From: Gelidibacter algens
Lineage (GTDB): Bacteria > Bacteroidota > Bacteroidia > Flavobacteriales > Flavobacteriaceae
Reading direction: 5' to 3'
DNA: 44,170 nucleotides
Assembly: GCF_001678675.1 (NCBI RefSeq)
Contig: NZ_LZRN01000036.1
Coordinates: 1 to 44,170, forward strand
Every line of letters begins with the position of its first letter. Position 1 is the stretch's first letter. The notes below the pieces were generated by a model. The model saw only the letters and a program-made list of their open reading frames with translations, ran no database searches and was not told where the DNA came from. Position numbers and translations under genes: made by a program. Positions 17,058 to 26,500 of this stretch are shown piece after piece.

Positions 17058-20000
17058 ATGAAAGAACTTTCAAAAAACACGTCCACTTTATTATTTATAC
17101 TGCTTACAGGCGTATTGGTTGTGATTGCATTTACTTCTTATAACAAGATAAGGCAGTTTAATAAATCTGTTGATTTGGTGATGGACACCCAAATTGTCAA
17201 GGCTAATATTATTGAATTGCGTTCCATTGTAACAGATGCAGAGTCCGGGCAGCGTGGTTTTCTAATTACTAATGATTCTGTTTTTCTGCAGTCCGTTGTC
17301 GGTGCAGAACAACGCAGCAACCTTGTATTTTCTAAGCTTGAATCACTCATTAGCGACAATGTCGGGCAGAAAGAAAATTTAAAAAAGCTCAAAACACTTC
17401 TTGCTGAACGATATTTACTGCTGAACAAGACCTTGGAGTCTTTCAAAAATAGCCCATCCGCAAATTTGCCCACAGATAGCCTTTTGCTTGAAAGCAAAAA
17501 TAAAATGGACGAAGTGAGTAATAAAATTGCGCTCATGTTGCAAACAGAAGATGTATTATTGGAGCAGCGCATACAGGTTAAAGACCGTAAAGCCACCCTC
17601 ACACCCATCTTTTTATTGTTGCTTTCGTTATTTTCGATTGTTGCGCTTACGCTTTTCTTTTTCCGTTTACGAAAAGAAACAAACTCGCGTGTATCAGCAA
17701 CAAAGTTAGTTGAAGTAGAAGCAGAGGCCCGCAAACAAATTGAAGCAAGCGAACTCTTTAACCGCACCGTTTTAGAAAGCAGCCCTGATTGTTTAAAAGT
17801 ATTAGACAATGAAGGTCGCATACAGTATATGAACTTCAACGGGCTTTGCCAGATGGAAATAGATGATTTTTCAACATTTAAAAATAAAAATTGGTGGACC
17901 ATCTGGGGCAGTGAAAACGAAGCATTGGTAAAAGCATCATTAGATAAAGCAATAACTGGAAAAATAGCACAGTTCATAGCGTATTGCCCTACTGCTAAAG
18001 GCACACCCAAATGGTGGGATGTATTGGTATCGCCTGTAGGTAAAGCCGGTGAACCCGTGCAACAAATCATTTCTGTTTCAAGAGATATTACCGAACAAAA
18101 AAAATCGGAAGAAGCTATTGAAAAAATAGCAGCGCATTTAACGCTTGCCACCGATTCCGCCAATGTAGGCACTTGGTCATTTAACGTACAAAAACAGGAA
18201 TTAGAATGGAGTGCCGTACATAAAAAAATGTGGGGATATGATGCCCATCGTACAGACCTTACCTATGAAGACTGGCATAAACTTATTTTACCCGAGGATA
18301 AAGAAAAGACTTTTGAAAAAATTGATGAAGCAAAAAACATCCATAATTCTTACGATGTAGAATACTGCATTAACAGGGCAAATGATGACGCTGTCCGCTG
18401 TATTCGTTCCGTTGGAAAATATTATTATAATGAAAAGGGCGAAGCTGAAACACTCACAGGGATTAGCGTAGACATAACCCAGCAGAAAGAATCGGAATTA
18501 AAATTAAAAGCAAGCGAAGAAAAATACCGTGGCATTTTTGAAGCCATGGACCAAGGCTTTAGTATTATCGAAATGATTTTTGATAGCGATAACAAGCCAG
18601 TGGATTGTGTTTATATAGAAACTAATCCCGTATTTGAAAAGCAAACAGGTTTGAAAAATGTTACTGGTAAAACTGTAAGAGAGCTGATTCCCAATCTCGA
18701 AGAAGAGTGGTTTCAAATCTATGGTAAAGTGGCTTTAACCGGAGAACCAAACCGATTTATTGAAGGCAGTGAAGCATTGGGCCGCTGGTTTGAAACGTAT
18801 GCTTTCAGGTTAGGCGATCAGGGCAGTAAAAAAGTAGCCGTTCTTTTTACAGATATTACGGAGCGAAAACAAAATGAAGAAACGCTTCAATATCGGAAAG
18901 CCTTGCTAGAGGCACACAATGAAGCCAATAGAGATGGTCTGTTGCTTGTAGATGCCAAAGGAAAGATTATTAGCTACAACCAGAGTTTTATTGATGTATG
19001 GCGTATGCCTAAAGAGATTGTCGATGCCAAAGACGATGAGCTTGCACTTGCTTTTGCTATGGCCCAATTGGTAAACCCACAACAGTTTATTGACAAAGTA
19101 AAATGGCTGTACGAGCATCCTTCTGAGACAAGTATTGACGAACTGGAATACCTTGATGGCAGAATCATAGAACGTCACGGCTATTCAGTAGTGGGAGAGG
19201 ATGGAACCTACTATGCCTGGTCTTGGACGTTCAGAGACATTACGGAGCAAAAAGCAGCAGCAGAAGCAATAAAGGAAAGCGAAACGAGATTCCGAACCAT
19301 GGCAGAGGCTACTGAAGTGTTGATCGGAGTCGCAGATGAAGCGAGCAATGTGACCTATTTTAATAAAGCTTGGGTGGATCTTACCGGAAGACCGATGGAG
19401 GATTTACTGAAGTTAGGATGGGCGGACTTATTACATCCGGAAGACAAGGATCGCGTTGTTGATACTTACCTTTCAGCTTTTGCAAATCAAGAAGGTTATG
19501 AGTTGGAGTTCAGGATTTTGAATAAAAATGGAGAATATAGTTGGTTATTGGCCAAAATACCAGCCAGATTTCACCCAGATGGGACTTTTGCAGGATATAT
19601 CAGTGCTAGCATTGACATTACAGATCGTAAAGAAGCAGAAGAAAAAATTAAAGACGCCCGTGAACTTCTTGAAACCACTTTCCAGAATGTACCTTCGGCC
19701 ATCTATAATTTTGATAAAACAGGGAAGATTCTTTACCTGAATGAAATTGGAGCAAATCAGATAGGATATGCAACGACAGAAGAGGTGCTTGCCGAAAAAG
19801 ATGCATTACAGTTGAGAAAAAGGGCGTATGAAACTTTCACTGTATTGAATGAACAAGGCCAACCAATGCCTGTTGATCAACATTCAACAGCGCTTACTTT
19901 TAAAACCGGTAAGTCTTCAGAAGTTGTTTCCCAATTAATCAATAAAAAAACAGGCGCATCTTTATGGCTTTTATCCAGAGCTTCTCCAATTTATGATGCC

Positions 20001-21236
20001 AGTGACCAGCTGGTTAAAGTGCTTTCCACTTCTACAGATATTACCCTGCAAAAAGTAGCGGCAGAAGCAATAAAAGAAAGTGAAGTAAAATTTAGGGTGT
20101 TGTCAGAAAACGTTCCTCATATGATTTGGACAGCCACGGCTGATGGAAAAAGAAATTTTTTCAATAAACACACGCTTGATTATACCGGCCTAACCCACGC
20201 AGAGTTAGAAGACGATGGGTGGCAGCAACCTATTTTTCATGAAGATATAGAAAATGACGTCAGTAAATGGCATCATGCCGTTGCAACCGGAGAAGACTTA
20301 AGAGCTGAAAAACGCCTTAGGCGCCACGATGGATCTTTCCGCTGGCATTTGTGCCATAGCATAGCACAAAAAGGCAGCAATGGTAGTATAAAAGGATGGA
20401 TAGGAACGTGTACTGATATTACAGAGCATAAAGCTTTTACAGAAGAATTGGAAATAAAGGTCAACCAGCGCACCACTGAACTCAAAAAAACAAATGAAGA
20501 ACTGAAGCATACCAACACACAGCTAGGCCAGTTTGCACATATAACAAGCCACGATCTGCAAGAGCCATTGCGGAAAATTATAACCTTTTCCAAACGGTTA
20601 CAGGACGAATATCAAGAGGAGTTGACCACAGGCGCAAAAACCTATCTCGATAAAATTGAAGCTGCATCTGACCGCATGAGAAACCTGATTCAAGACCTGC
20701 TCAATTATTCACGCCTGCTGGAGCACGAAAAATCAGTTGAGAACACCAATTTAAATGAGACCCTAAAAAATATATTAACTGATTTTGAACTACTGGTTGA
20801 TGAAAAGAAAGCCGAAATAAAAAGCGATGCACTCCCTACCATTGAGGCCATCCCTTTGCAAATGAACCAGCTTTTTTACAACCTCATCGGCAACGCCCTT
20901 AAATTTTCGAGGGAAGAGGTGCCACCAGTGATTACCATCACATCACGCACACTTTCAGAAAAAGACGTTAAAAAATATCCCACTTTAAATCCGTCAAGTT
21001 CATATGTTGAAATTATTTTCAAAGACAACGGCATCGGTTTTGAGCAACAATATTCTGAAAAAATATTTACCATCTTTCAGCGTCTGCACAACAGAGATAC
21101 GTTTGTTGGCACAGGCATTGGCTTAGCACTCACAAAAAAAATTACTGAAAACCACAATGGGCTCACGTTTGCAGCTGGACAAGAACATATAGGGGCATCG
21201 TTTCATGTCATACTTCCTTTTACACAACCACAATAA
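17058..21236 (+). CDS. CHASE3-PAS7 membrane histidine kinase
   Basis: This is a 1392-residue kinase. The N-terminal transmembrane helix (about 8-28) is followed by an extracytoplasmic CHASE3 domain (about 38-180, with the typical DAESGQRGFLIT stretch) and a second transmembrane helix (about 183-203). Then come seven PAS domains (about 230-1130), HisKA with His1165 in TSHDLQEP, and HATPase with GTGIGLALTKK. It should sense signals in the periplasm through CHASE3 and in the cytoplasm through PAS. Its last 260 residues are a near copy of those of the CheB-CheR kinase, and a paralogous receiver follows after 18 bp. A short CheB remnant directly upstream suggests it was assembled by replacing the input part of a duplicated CheB-CheR kinase. 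Confidence 0.94.
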   Translation: MKELSKNTSTLLFILLTGVLVVIAFTSYNKIRQFNKSVDLVMDTQIVKANIIELRSIVTDAESGQRGFLITNDSVFLQSVVGAEQRSNLVFSKLESLISDNVGQKENLKKLKTLLAERYLLLNKTLESFKNSPSANLPTDSLLLESKNKMDEVSNKIALMLQTEDVLLEQRIQVKDRKATLTPIFLLLLSLFSIVALTLFFFRLRKETNSRVSATKLVEVEAEARKQIEASELFNRTVLESSPDCLKVLDNEGRIQYMNFNGLCQMEIDDFSTFKNKNWWTIWGSENEALVKASLDKAITGKIAQFIAYCPTAKGTPKWWDVLVSPVGKAGEPVQQIISVSRDITEQKKSEEAIEKIAAHLTLATDSANVGTWSFNVQKQELEWSAVHKKMWGYDAHRTDLTYEDWHKLILPEDKEKTFEKIDEAKNIHNSYDVEYCINRANDDAVRCIRSVGKYYYNEKGEAETLTGISVDITQQKESELKLKASEEKYRGIFEAMDQGFSIIEMIFDSDNKPVDCVYIETNPVFEKQTGLKNVTGKTVRELIPNLEEEWFQIYGKVALTGEPNRFIEGSEALGRWFETYAFRLGDQGSKKVAVLFTDITERKQNEETLQYRKALLEAHNEANRDGLLLVDAKGKIISYNQSFIDVWRMPKEIVDAKDDELALAFAMAQLVNPQQFIDKVKWLYEHPSETSIDELEYLDGRIIERHGYSVVGEDGTYYAWSWTFRDITEQKAAAEAIKESETRFRTMAEATEVLIGVADEASNVTYFNKAWVDLTGRPMEDLLKLGWADLLHPEDKDRVVDTYLSAFANQEGYELEFRILNKNGEYSWLLAKIPARFHPDGTFAGYISASIDITDRKEAEEKIKDARELLETTFQNVPSAIYNFDKTGKILYLNEIGANQIGYATTEEVLAEKDALQLRKRAYETFTVLNEQGQPMPVDQHSTALTFKTGKSSEVVSQLINKKTGASLWLLSRASPIYDASDQLVKVLSTSTDITLQKVAAEAIKESEVKFRVLSENVPHMIWTATADGKRNFFNKHTLDYTGLTHAELEDDGWQQPIFHEDIENDVSKWHHAVATGEDLRAEKRLRRHDGSFRWHLCHSIAQKGSNGSIKGWIGTCTDITEHKAFTEELEIKVNQRTTELKKTNEELKHTNTQLGQFAHITSHDLQEPLRKIITFSKRLQDEYQEELTTGAKTYLDKIEAASDRMRNLIQDLLNYSRLLEHEKSVENTNLNETLKNILTDFELLVDEKKAEIKSDALPTIEAIPLQMNQLFYNLIGNALKFSREEVPPVITITSRTLSEKDVKKYPTLNPSSSYVEIIFKDNGIGFEQQYSEKIFTIFQRLHNRDTFVGTGIGLALTKKITENHNGLTFAAGQEHIGASFHVILPFTQPQ

Positions 21237-21641
21237 CGGACCCAACCACAGACTATGGAGACAACAAATTTTATGATCATAGACGATGATGCAGATGATA
21301 GATTCTTCTTCAAAGCTGCAGTAAGAAAAATTCACAGTTCCGTTAAATTTATGGAGGCAAATGGCTGTGAAGCGGCCATTGCGCTATTGAGAACGGCAGA
21401 AGACTTACCACATTTTATTTTTCTTGACATCAACATGCCCCGCTTGGATGGGCGCGATTGTTTAAAGCAATTAAAAGCAGATGCGAAACTCCAACATATT
21501 CCTGTCATCATGTATTCCACTTCTTTTTCCGAAGAAAGTATCAATGAGTTTCACACACTCGGCGCTTCAACGTATCTCAATAAGCCAACCGATTTAAATG
21601 CACTACCTGAGCAAATTCTTGAAGCAATAAAAGACCTATAA
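20440..21641 (+). repeat. Segmental duplication, copy 2 (kinase C-terminus plus receiver)
   Basis: Matches 15640-16834 over the kinase core, the 18-bp joint and the receiver gene. It is the second half of a duplicated kinase-receiver module. Confidence 0.8.
21255..21641 (+). CDS. Single-domain response regulator, paralog
   Basis: This 128-residue receiver is nearly identical to the one at 16448: the same acidic pocket IIDDDADD, acceptor Asp58 in FLDINMPRLDG, MYSTSF, and Lys in YLNKPT. It has no output domain. It is encoded 18 bp behind the CHASE3 kinase and is probably its acceptor. Differences from the paralog cluster after residue 38 (for instance CEAAIALL versus CEEAIILL), where specificity-determining contacts could lie. 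Cross-talk between the two kinase-receiver pairs is likely given the near-identical kinase cores. Confidence 0.93.
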   Translation: METTNFMIIDDDADDRFFFKAAVRKIHSSVKFMEANGCEAAIALLRTAEDLPHFIFLDINMPRLDGRDCLKQLKADAKLQHIPVIMYSTSFSEESINEFHTLGASTYLNKPTDLNALPEQILEAIKDL

Positions 21642-21960
21642 ACATTTTCAAAGATTTTATTGCTAAGTCTAACACGTTGTAAGCCAATTGTATAAAGCTT
21701 TTAAGCTCAGGCCGAATTGGTGTGTTTTGTTTTTCCGTACCGCATTCATTTATAAACTTAAATGTTTAATTACAATAACGACTGTAAATTATAATAACTA
21801 TCTTACCGCGCAACATAATAAAATACTCAAGGATAATTTAAAGGATAATTTAAAAAACTTCATTAAATAAGTCGCACAGTTTCACAACGTAATTTAACAT
21901 CATTAATCCATTGGAGACCCTGTCCAATTCTTAATCAAAAAGAATTAATCAACAAACAAA
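21642..21960 (+). other. AT-rich spacer before the repeat-scaffold kinase
   Basis: About 320 bp, with a short direct repeat AAGGATAATTTAA near 21830-21855. The 60-codon frame at 21688-21870 has no recognisable domain and I do not call it. No clear promoter or terminator was found. Confidence 0.45.
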
Positions 21961-23031
21961 ATGGATAACAAAGAAAAAACAATAGAACTCATCATTGCCA
22001 ACAAAAAACTCGCTTTTCAAAACCAAGAAAAAGAGAAACGAGCACATGAACTCGTCAGTGCCAATAAAGAACTCGCATTTCAAAAGAAGGAAAAAGATAA
22101 ACGCGCAGCTGAACTTCTCTTGGCCAACAAAGAACTTGCATATCAAAACGAACAAAAAGATAAACGCGCAGCTGAACTCGTTTTAGCCAACGAAGAACTC
22201 GCTTATCAAAACGAACAAAAAGATAAGCGCGCGGCAGAACTCATTCTAGCAAACGAAGAACTCGCTTATCAAAAAGAGCTAAAGAAAAAAAGAGCTTCTG
22301 AATTAAGCAATTCTAACAAAGAAGTTGACGATTTGGAAAAGCGGGTGAAAGAGCGCACCGAAGATTTAGAATCCTTTTCATATTCCGTATCACACGATTT
22401 GCGCACCCCGCTTCGTGCCATAAACGGATATGCAAAAATGCTGGAAGAAGATTATGGCACTGTGCTTGATGCGGAAGGTTTAAGATTTTTGGGTGAAGTG
22501 AGAAGCAACGCCAATAAAATGGGTGTGCTAATAGACGACCTTCTTACCTTTTCTAGATTGGGGAGAAAAGGCATTACAAAGTCAACTGTAGATATGAACA
22601 TGTTACTTGAAACTGTTCTTTCAGCACTCAATCAAAGTATGACACATAATGCTGAAATAAAATTTAGTAATCTACTTCTTGCAGTTGCAGATTATAATTT
22701 ATTGCAGCACGTTTTGACTAATCTTCTGTTAAATGCCATTAAATATTCTTCTAAAAAAGAAAAGCCGATGATAGAAATAAAGTCGGAACAAAAAAACGGG
22801 GAAATTATATATTCTATTAGCGACAATGGCGTAGGCTTTGATATGCAATATGGCAATAAATTATTTGGCGTGTTTCAACGGCTTCATGACGATGAAGAAT
22901 TTTCGGGTAATGGTGTAGGGCTTGCGATTGTGAAGCGCATTATTGATAAGCACGACGGGAACGTATGGGCAGTAGGTAAAGAGGGACAAGGAGCAACCTT
23001 CTATTTTAGCTTACCTGATAATGATAAATAG
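21961..23031 (+). CDS. Histidine kinase with 21-residue coiled-coil repeats and no sensor domain
   Basis: This is a 356-residue protein. Residues 9-113 are five 21-residue repeats (core ANKELAYQNEQKDKRAAEL), exactly three heptads each, predicting a long continuous coiled coil. HisKA follows with His145 in VSHDLRTP, then HATPase with N-box NLLLNAIKYS, G1 DNGVGFD and G2 GNGVGLAIVKR. The kinase core resembles that of bacteriophytochrome kinases, but no PAS, GAF, PHY or membrane segment is present, so the coil is either the input or a docking rod. An Rcp1-like receiver follows after 31 bp, as is typical for phytochrome-type kinases. The DNA repeats could change copy number by recombination. Confidence 0.92.
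   Translation: MDNKEKTIELIIANKKLAFQNQEKEKRAHELVSANKELAFQKKEKDKRAAELLLANKELAYQNEQKDKRAAELVLANEELAYQNEQKDKRAAELILANEELAYQKELKKKRASELSNSNKEVDDLEKRVKERTEDLESFSYSVSHDLRTPLRAINGYAKMLEEDYGTVLDAEGLRFLGEVRSNANKMGVLIDDLLTFSRLGRKGITKSTVDMNMLLETVLSALNQSMTHNAEIKFSNLLLAVADYNLLQHVLTNLLLNAIKYSSKKEKPMIEIKSEQKNGEIIYSISDNGVGFDMQYGNKLFGVFQRLHDDEEFSGNGVGLAIVKRIIDKHDGNVWAVGKEGQGATFYFSLPDNDK
21985..22299 (+). repeat. Five 63-bp in-frame tandem repeats
   Basis: Unit starts at 21985, 22048, 22111, 22174 and 22237 (each beginning GAACTC or GAACTT), with a partial sixth beginning GAATTA at 22300. The middle units are almost identical. They encode the coiled coil of the kinase. Confidence 0.85.
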
Positions 23032-23062
23032 TAGAAAACGAATAGTTTAAAGCAACTAAATT

Positions 23063-23503
23063 ATGGAAAATAACAACGTCGAAATCCTGCTCATAGAAGA
23101 TAATAAGAACGATGCAGAACTGGCCATTCGCGCATTTCGAAAAGCCAATCTCAACAACCATCTCATCCATCTTAAAAACGGGGTTGAAGCCCTTGAGTTT
23201 CTTTTTGGAACAGGGAAGTTTGACGTTAGGGATATTAGCAAAAAGCCAAAAGTAATTCTGCTCGATTTAAAAATGCCAAAGTTGAACGGGCTTGAAGTAT
23301 TGGCGCAAATAAAGGCCAACGAACAGACAAAAGCAATCCCTGTGGTGGTACTTACATCTTCTAAAGAGCATCCGGATATTAAACGCGCCTACGCACTAGG
23401 TGCCAACAGCTACATTGTAAAGCCAGTTGAGTTTGATGACTTTTCGAAAGTAGTAACAGATCTTGGGTTTTATTGGCTGCTCAAAAATCAACCTCACGTT
23501 TAA
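23063..23503 (+). CDS. Rcp1-like single-domain response regulator
   Basis: This 146-residue receiver is of the Rcp1 type that partners phytochrome-like kinases: [12 protein letters not shown] (acidic pocket Glu12/Asp13), the characteristic insertion [16 protein letters not shown], acceptor Asp68 in [11 protein letters not shown], Thr in VVLTSS, Lys in YIVKPVEF, and C-terminal FYWLLKNQ. There is no output domain. It lies 31 bp after the repeat-scaffold kinase and 20 bp before the giant kinase, so one operon is likely. It may be acceptor for the former kinase, donor to others, or both. Confidence 0.94.
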   Translation: MENNNVEILLIEDNKNDAELAIRAFRKANLNNHLIHLKNGVEALEFLFGTGKFDVRDISKKPKVILLDLKMPKLNGLEVLAQIKANEQTKAIPVVVLTSSKEHPDIKRAYALGANSYIVKPVEFDDFSKVVTDLGFYWLLKNQPHV

Positions 23504-23523
23504 TCACATAAAAATTTCCCAGA

Positions 23524-26500
23524 TTGAAAACAAAATTAAAAATACTCCACCTCGAAGACACGCCTACTGATGCTGAATTGGTAGAAAGAGAATTGAAAAA
23601 AGGAAACATTCAATTTGAGACCTTTGTAGTTGCCAATAAAACAGCTTTTGAAAAGGCACTCAAAGCATTTGCTCCTGACATCATCATTTCCGACCACACG
23701 CTGCCTTCCTTTGATTCATTAGAAGCCATAAAAATGATCAAACGTCAAGGATTGAAGATTCCTATCATACTGGTTACAGCTACTGTTTCTGATGAACATG
23801 CTGTAGAAATAATGAAGGCCGGCGCTGATGATTATATCCTGAAAGATCGCTTGCATCGCTTACCGCAAGCAGTACTGAATGCGATGGAGAAATTTAGCCT
23901 GGAACAAGAGCGTGAGCGCATCATTTATGACCATGCACATCTTGCTGCTATTGTAAATGCTTCTAATGATGGCATCATAAGCAAAACATTGGATGGCACA
24001 ATTACCAGTTGGAATACTGGCGCTGAAGAGCTTTTGGGGTATTCAGCGGCAGAAACCATTGGCAAAAACATTGCTATAATTATTCCGCCGGACTGTTTGC
24101 AGGAAGAATTGGGATTTATGGAAAGCCTAAAAAGAGGAGAATCTGTACAGCATTTTGAAACCGTAAGGCTTACAAAAAATGGAAAAAGAGTGGACGTTTC
24201 GCTTACAATCTCTCCGATTAAAGACAGCAACGGAGAAGTAATTGGAGCAGCCAAGATAATCTATGATATAACCGATAGAAAAAAGGCAGAACAAAACTTA
24301 CACGACAGCGAGGAGAAATACCATTCACTTTTTGAGAACAGTTTGGATGCCATACTTCTTACCGTAACTGATGGAAAAATACTCGCGGCAAATCCTGCTG
24401 CCTGTACTATGTTTGGCATGAGTGAGAAAGAAATTTGCGAAGCAGGTAGATTTGGTTTAGTGGATACCAAAGACCCTAGGTTGGCTGCCGCTCTTGAAGA
24501 ACGCCAGCGTACAGGTAAGGTGAAAGCTGAGGTTACAACAATTCGTAAAAATGGGGAGACATTTCCAGGGGAGTTTACTTCTGTAGTTTATAAAAATGCT
24601 AATGGCGAAGAAAGGACTTCAATGATTGTTCGTGATTTAAGTGAAAGAAAACATGCAGAACACCTTATAAAAGAAAGTGAACAATTTAATAGAGGAATCC
24701 TTGCATCTCTCCAATCGCATATTGCGGTTATAGATCATACGGGAACTATTATAACAGTTAATAGGGCATGGGACGATTTTGCCAAAACCAACGGTGTTGA
24801 CCCATTGAAAGGAGTTTCTACCGGAAGCAACTATATTGAAGTTTGCCAAAAATCAATGGCTGCGGGAGATAGTATCGCAGGGCAAACATTAAAGGGCATT
24901 CAATCGGTATTCAATAAGGAAGTAAAAACCTTTGAACTCGAATACCCATGCCATTCTGCAACTGAGCAACGATGGTTTAATCTCTCCATCATGAACTTTG
25001 GTGAAGATGATTCTAAAGTAGTGATCTCACACCAAAATATTACCAAAAGAAAGATTGCTGAAAACAACCTGAGTGATACTTCGGTCGAGTTGCAAAAAAC
25101 ACTTTCAGAACTTCATAAAATACTCGATTCTTCCTTAGATGTTATATGTACCATAAATGCTGATGGGGAGTTTGTAAATGTCAGCGCTGCATCACAACAC
25201 GTTTGGGGTTATTCACCTGAAGCGCTTATTGGCAGTAAATTTATGAATCTTGTGTATGAAGAAGATGTTGATAGGACTTCCAAGGCCGCTGAAAAAATGT
25301 ATAATGGTATCAAGGTTCCCTTATTTGAAAACAGGTACGTGCATAAAAGCGGAAGGGTTGTTCCATTATTATGGTCGGTTAATTGGGATGAAAAGCTCCA
25401 GTTAGTGTTTTGCATCGCCAAAGATGTCACCGAGAAAAAAATACTGGAAAAAGCAGTGGAAACTGAAAGAGATCAGTTTTTTGAAATGTTCTTAAAAGCA
25501 CCATCGGCTATTGGGATGTTGAAAGGCCCCAATCATGTTTTTGAGATGGCCAATCCCCTCTATTTGCAATCGATAGGTAAAAAAGATATTGTCGGAAAAA
25601 CCGTGGCAGAAGTGCTCCCGGAAGTTATTGAACAAGGGTTCGTAGGCATGTTAGATCATGTGTACCAGACCGGCGAATCGTATACTGGCAATGAGATGTT
25701 GGTCAAGGTTGATACAGAAGGAAACGGTGTAATGACAGATTTCTATATCGACTTCGTCTACCAGGCCTATAAAAATGGCAAGGGAGACATAGAAGGCGTT
25801 TTCTTTTTTATCAATGACATCACTGAACAAATACTATCCCGTAAAGAAATAGAAAAAAGCGAGAAACAATACCGGCAGATTGTTGAAACCGCACAGGAAG
25901 GCATTTGGCTGATTGATGAACACAGCAGGACAACGTTTGTGAATAAAAAGATGTGCGAGATCCTTGAATACACTGAGGAGGAATTGATAGGCAAAGAGCA
26001 TTCCTTTTATATGGATGCCGATGGAAAGGACAAAGCGGTGGTTGCTTTGGAGCGAAGAAAAAGGGGAATATCAGAAAATCTAGAATTCAACTTTATTTCT
26101 AAACATGGCAAACACGTGCTCACAAAGGTATCAGCCAATCCTATTTTTGATGATCTGGGGAATTTTAAAGGGTCATTGGGAATGGTTTCAGATATTACCG
26201 AGAAGAAACATTTAGAAGACCTTTTAGAAAAATCGAATAGGCTTGCGGCAGTTGGCAGCTGGGAAATTGATGTTGTAACGGAAACTGTTTATTGGTCAGA
26301 CATTACTAAGGAAATACGTGAAGTAGATAAAGATTATGTGCCGCTCTTAGGTGAGGGCATCAGTTATTTTAAGGAAGGTATTCATAGAGCTACCATTGAG
26401 CAAAAAGTAAAGGACTGTATAAAACATGGCACGCCATGGGATGAAGAGTTACAGATCATTACTTTTAAAGGAAACGAGAAATGGGTACGTACAATTGGCC

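Noticed and set aside
17138-18172. 344-codon minus-strand frame opposite the CHASE3 kinase
   Set aside because: It is a shadow of the well-supported kinase on the + strand; its Ser/Cys-rich translation is typical of antisense frames.
21688-21870. 60-codon frame before the repeat-scaffold kinase
   Set aside because: Low-complexity end and no ribosome site; likely spacer.
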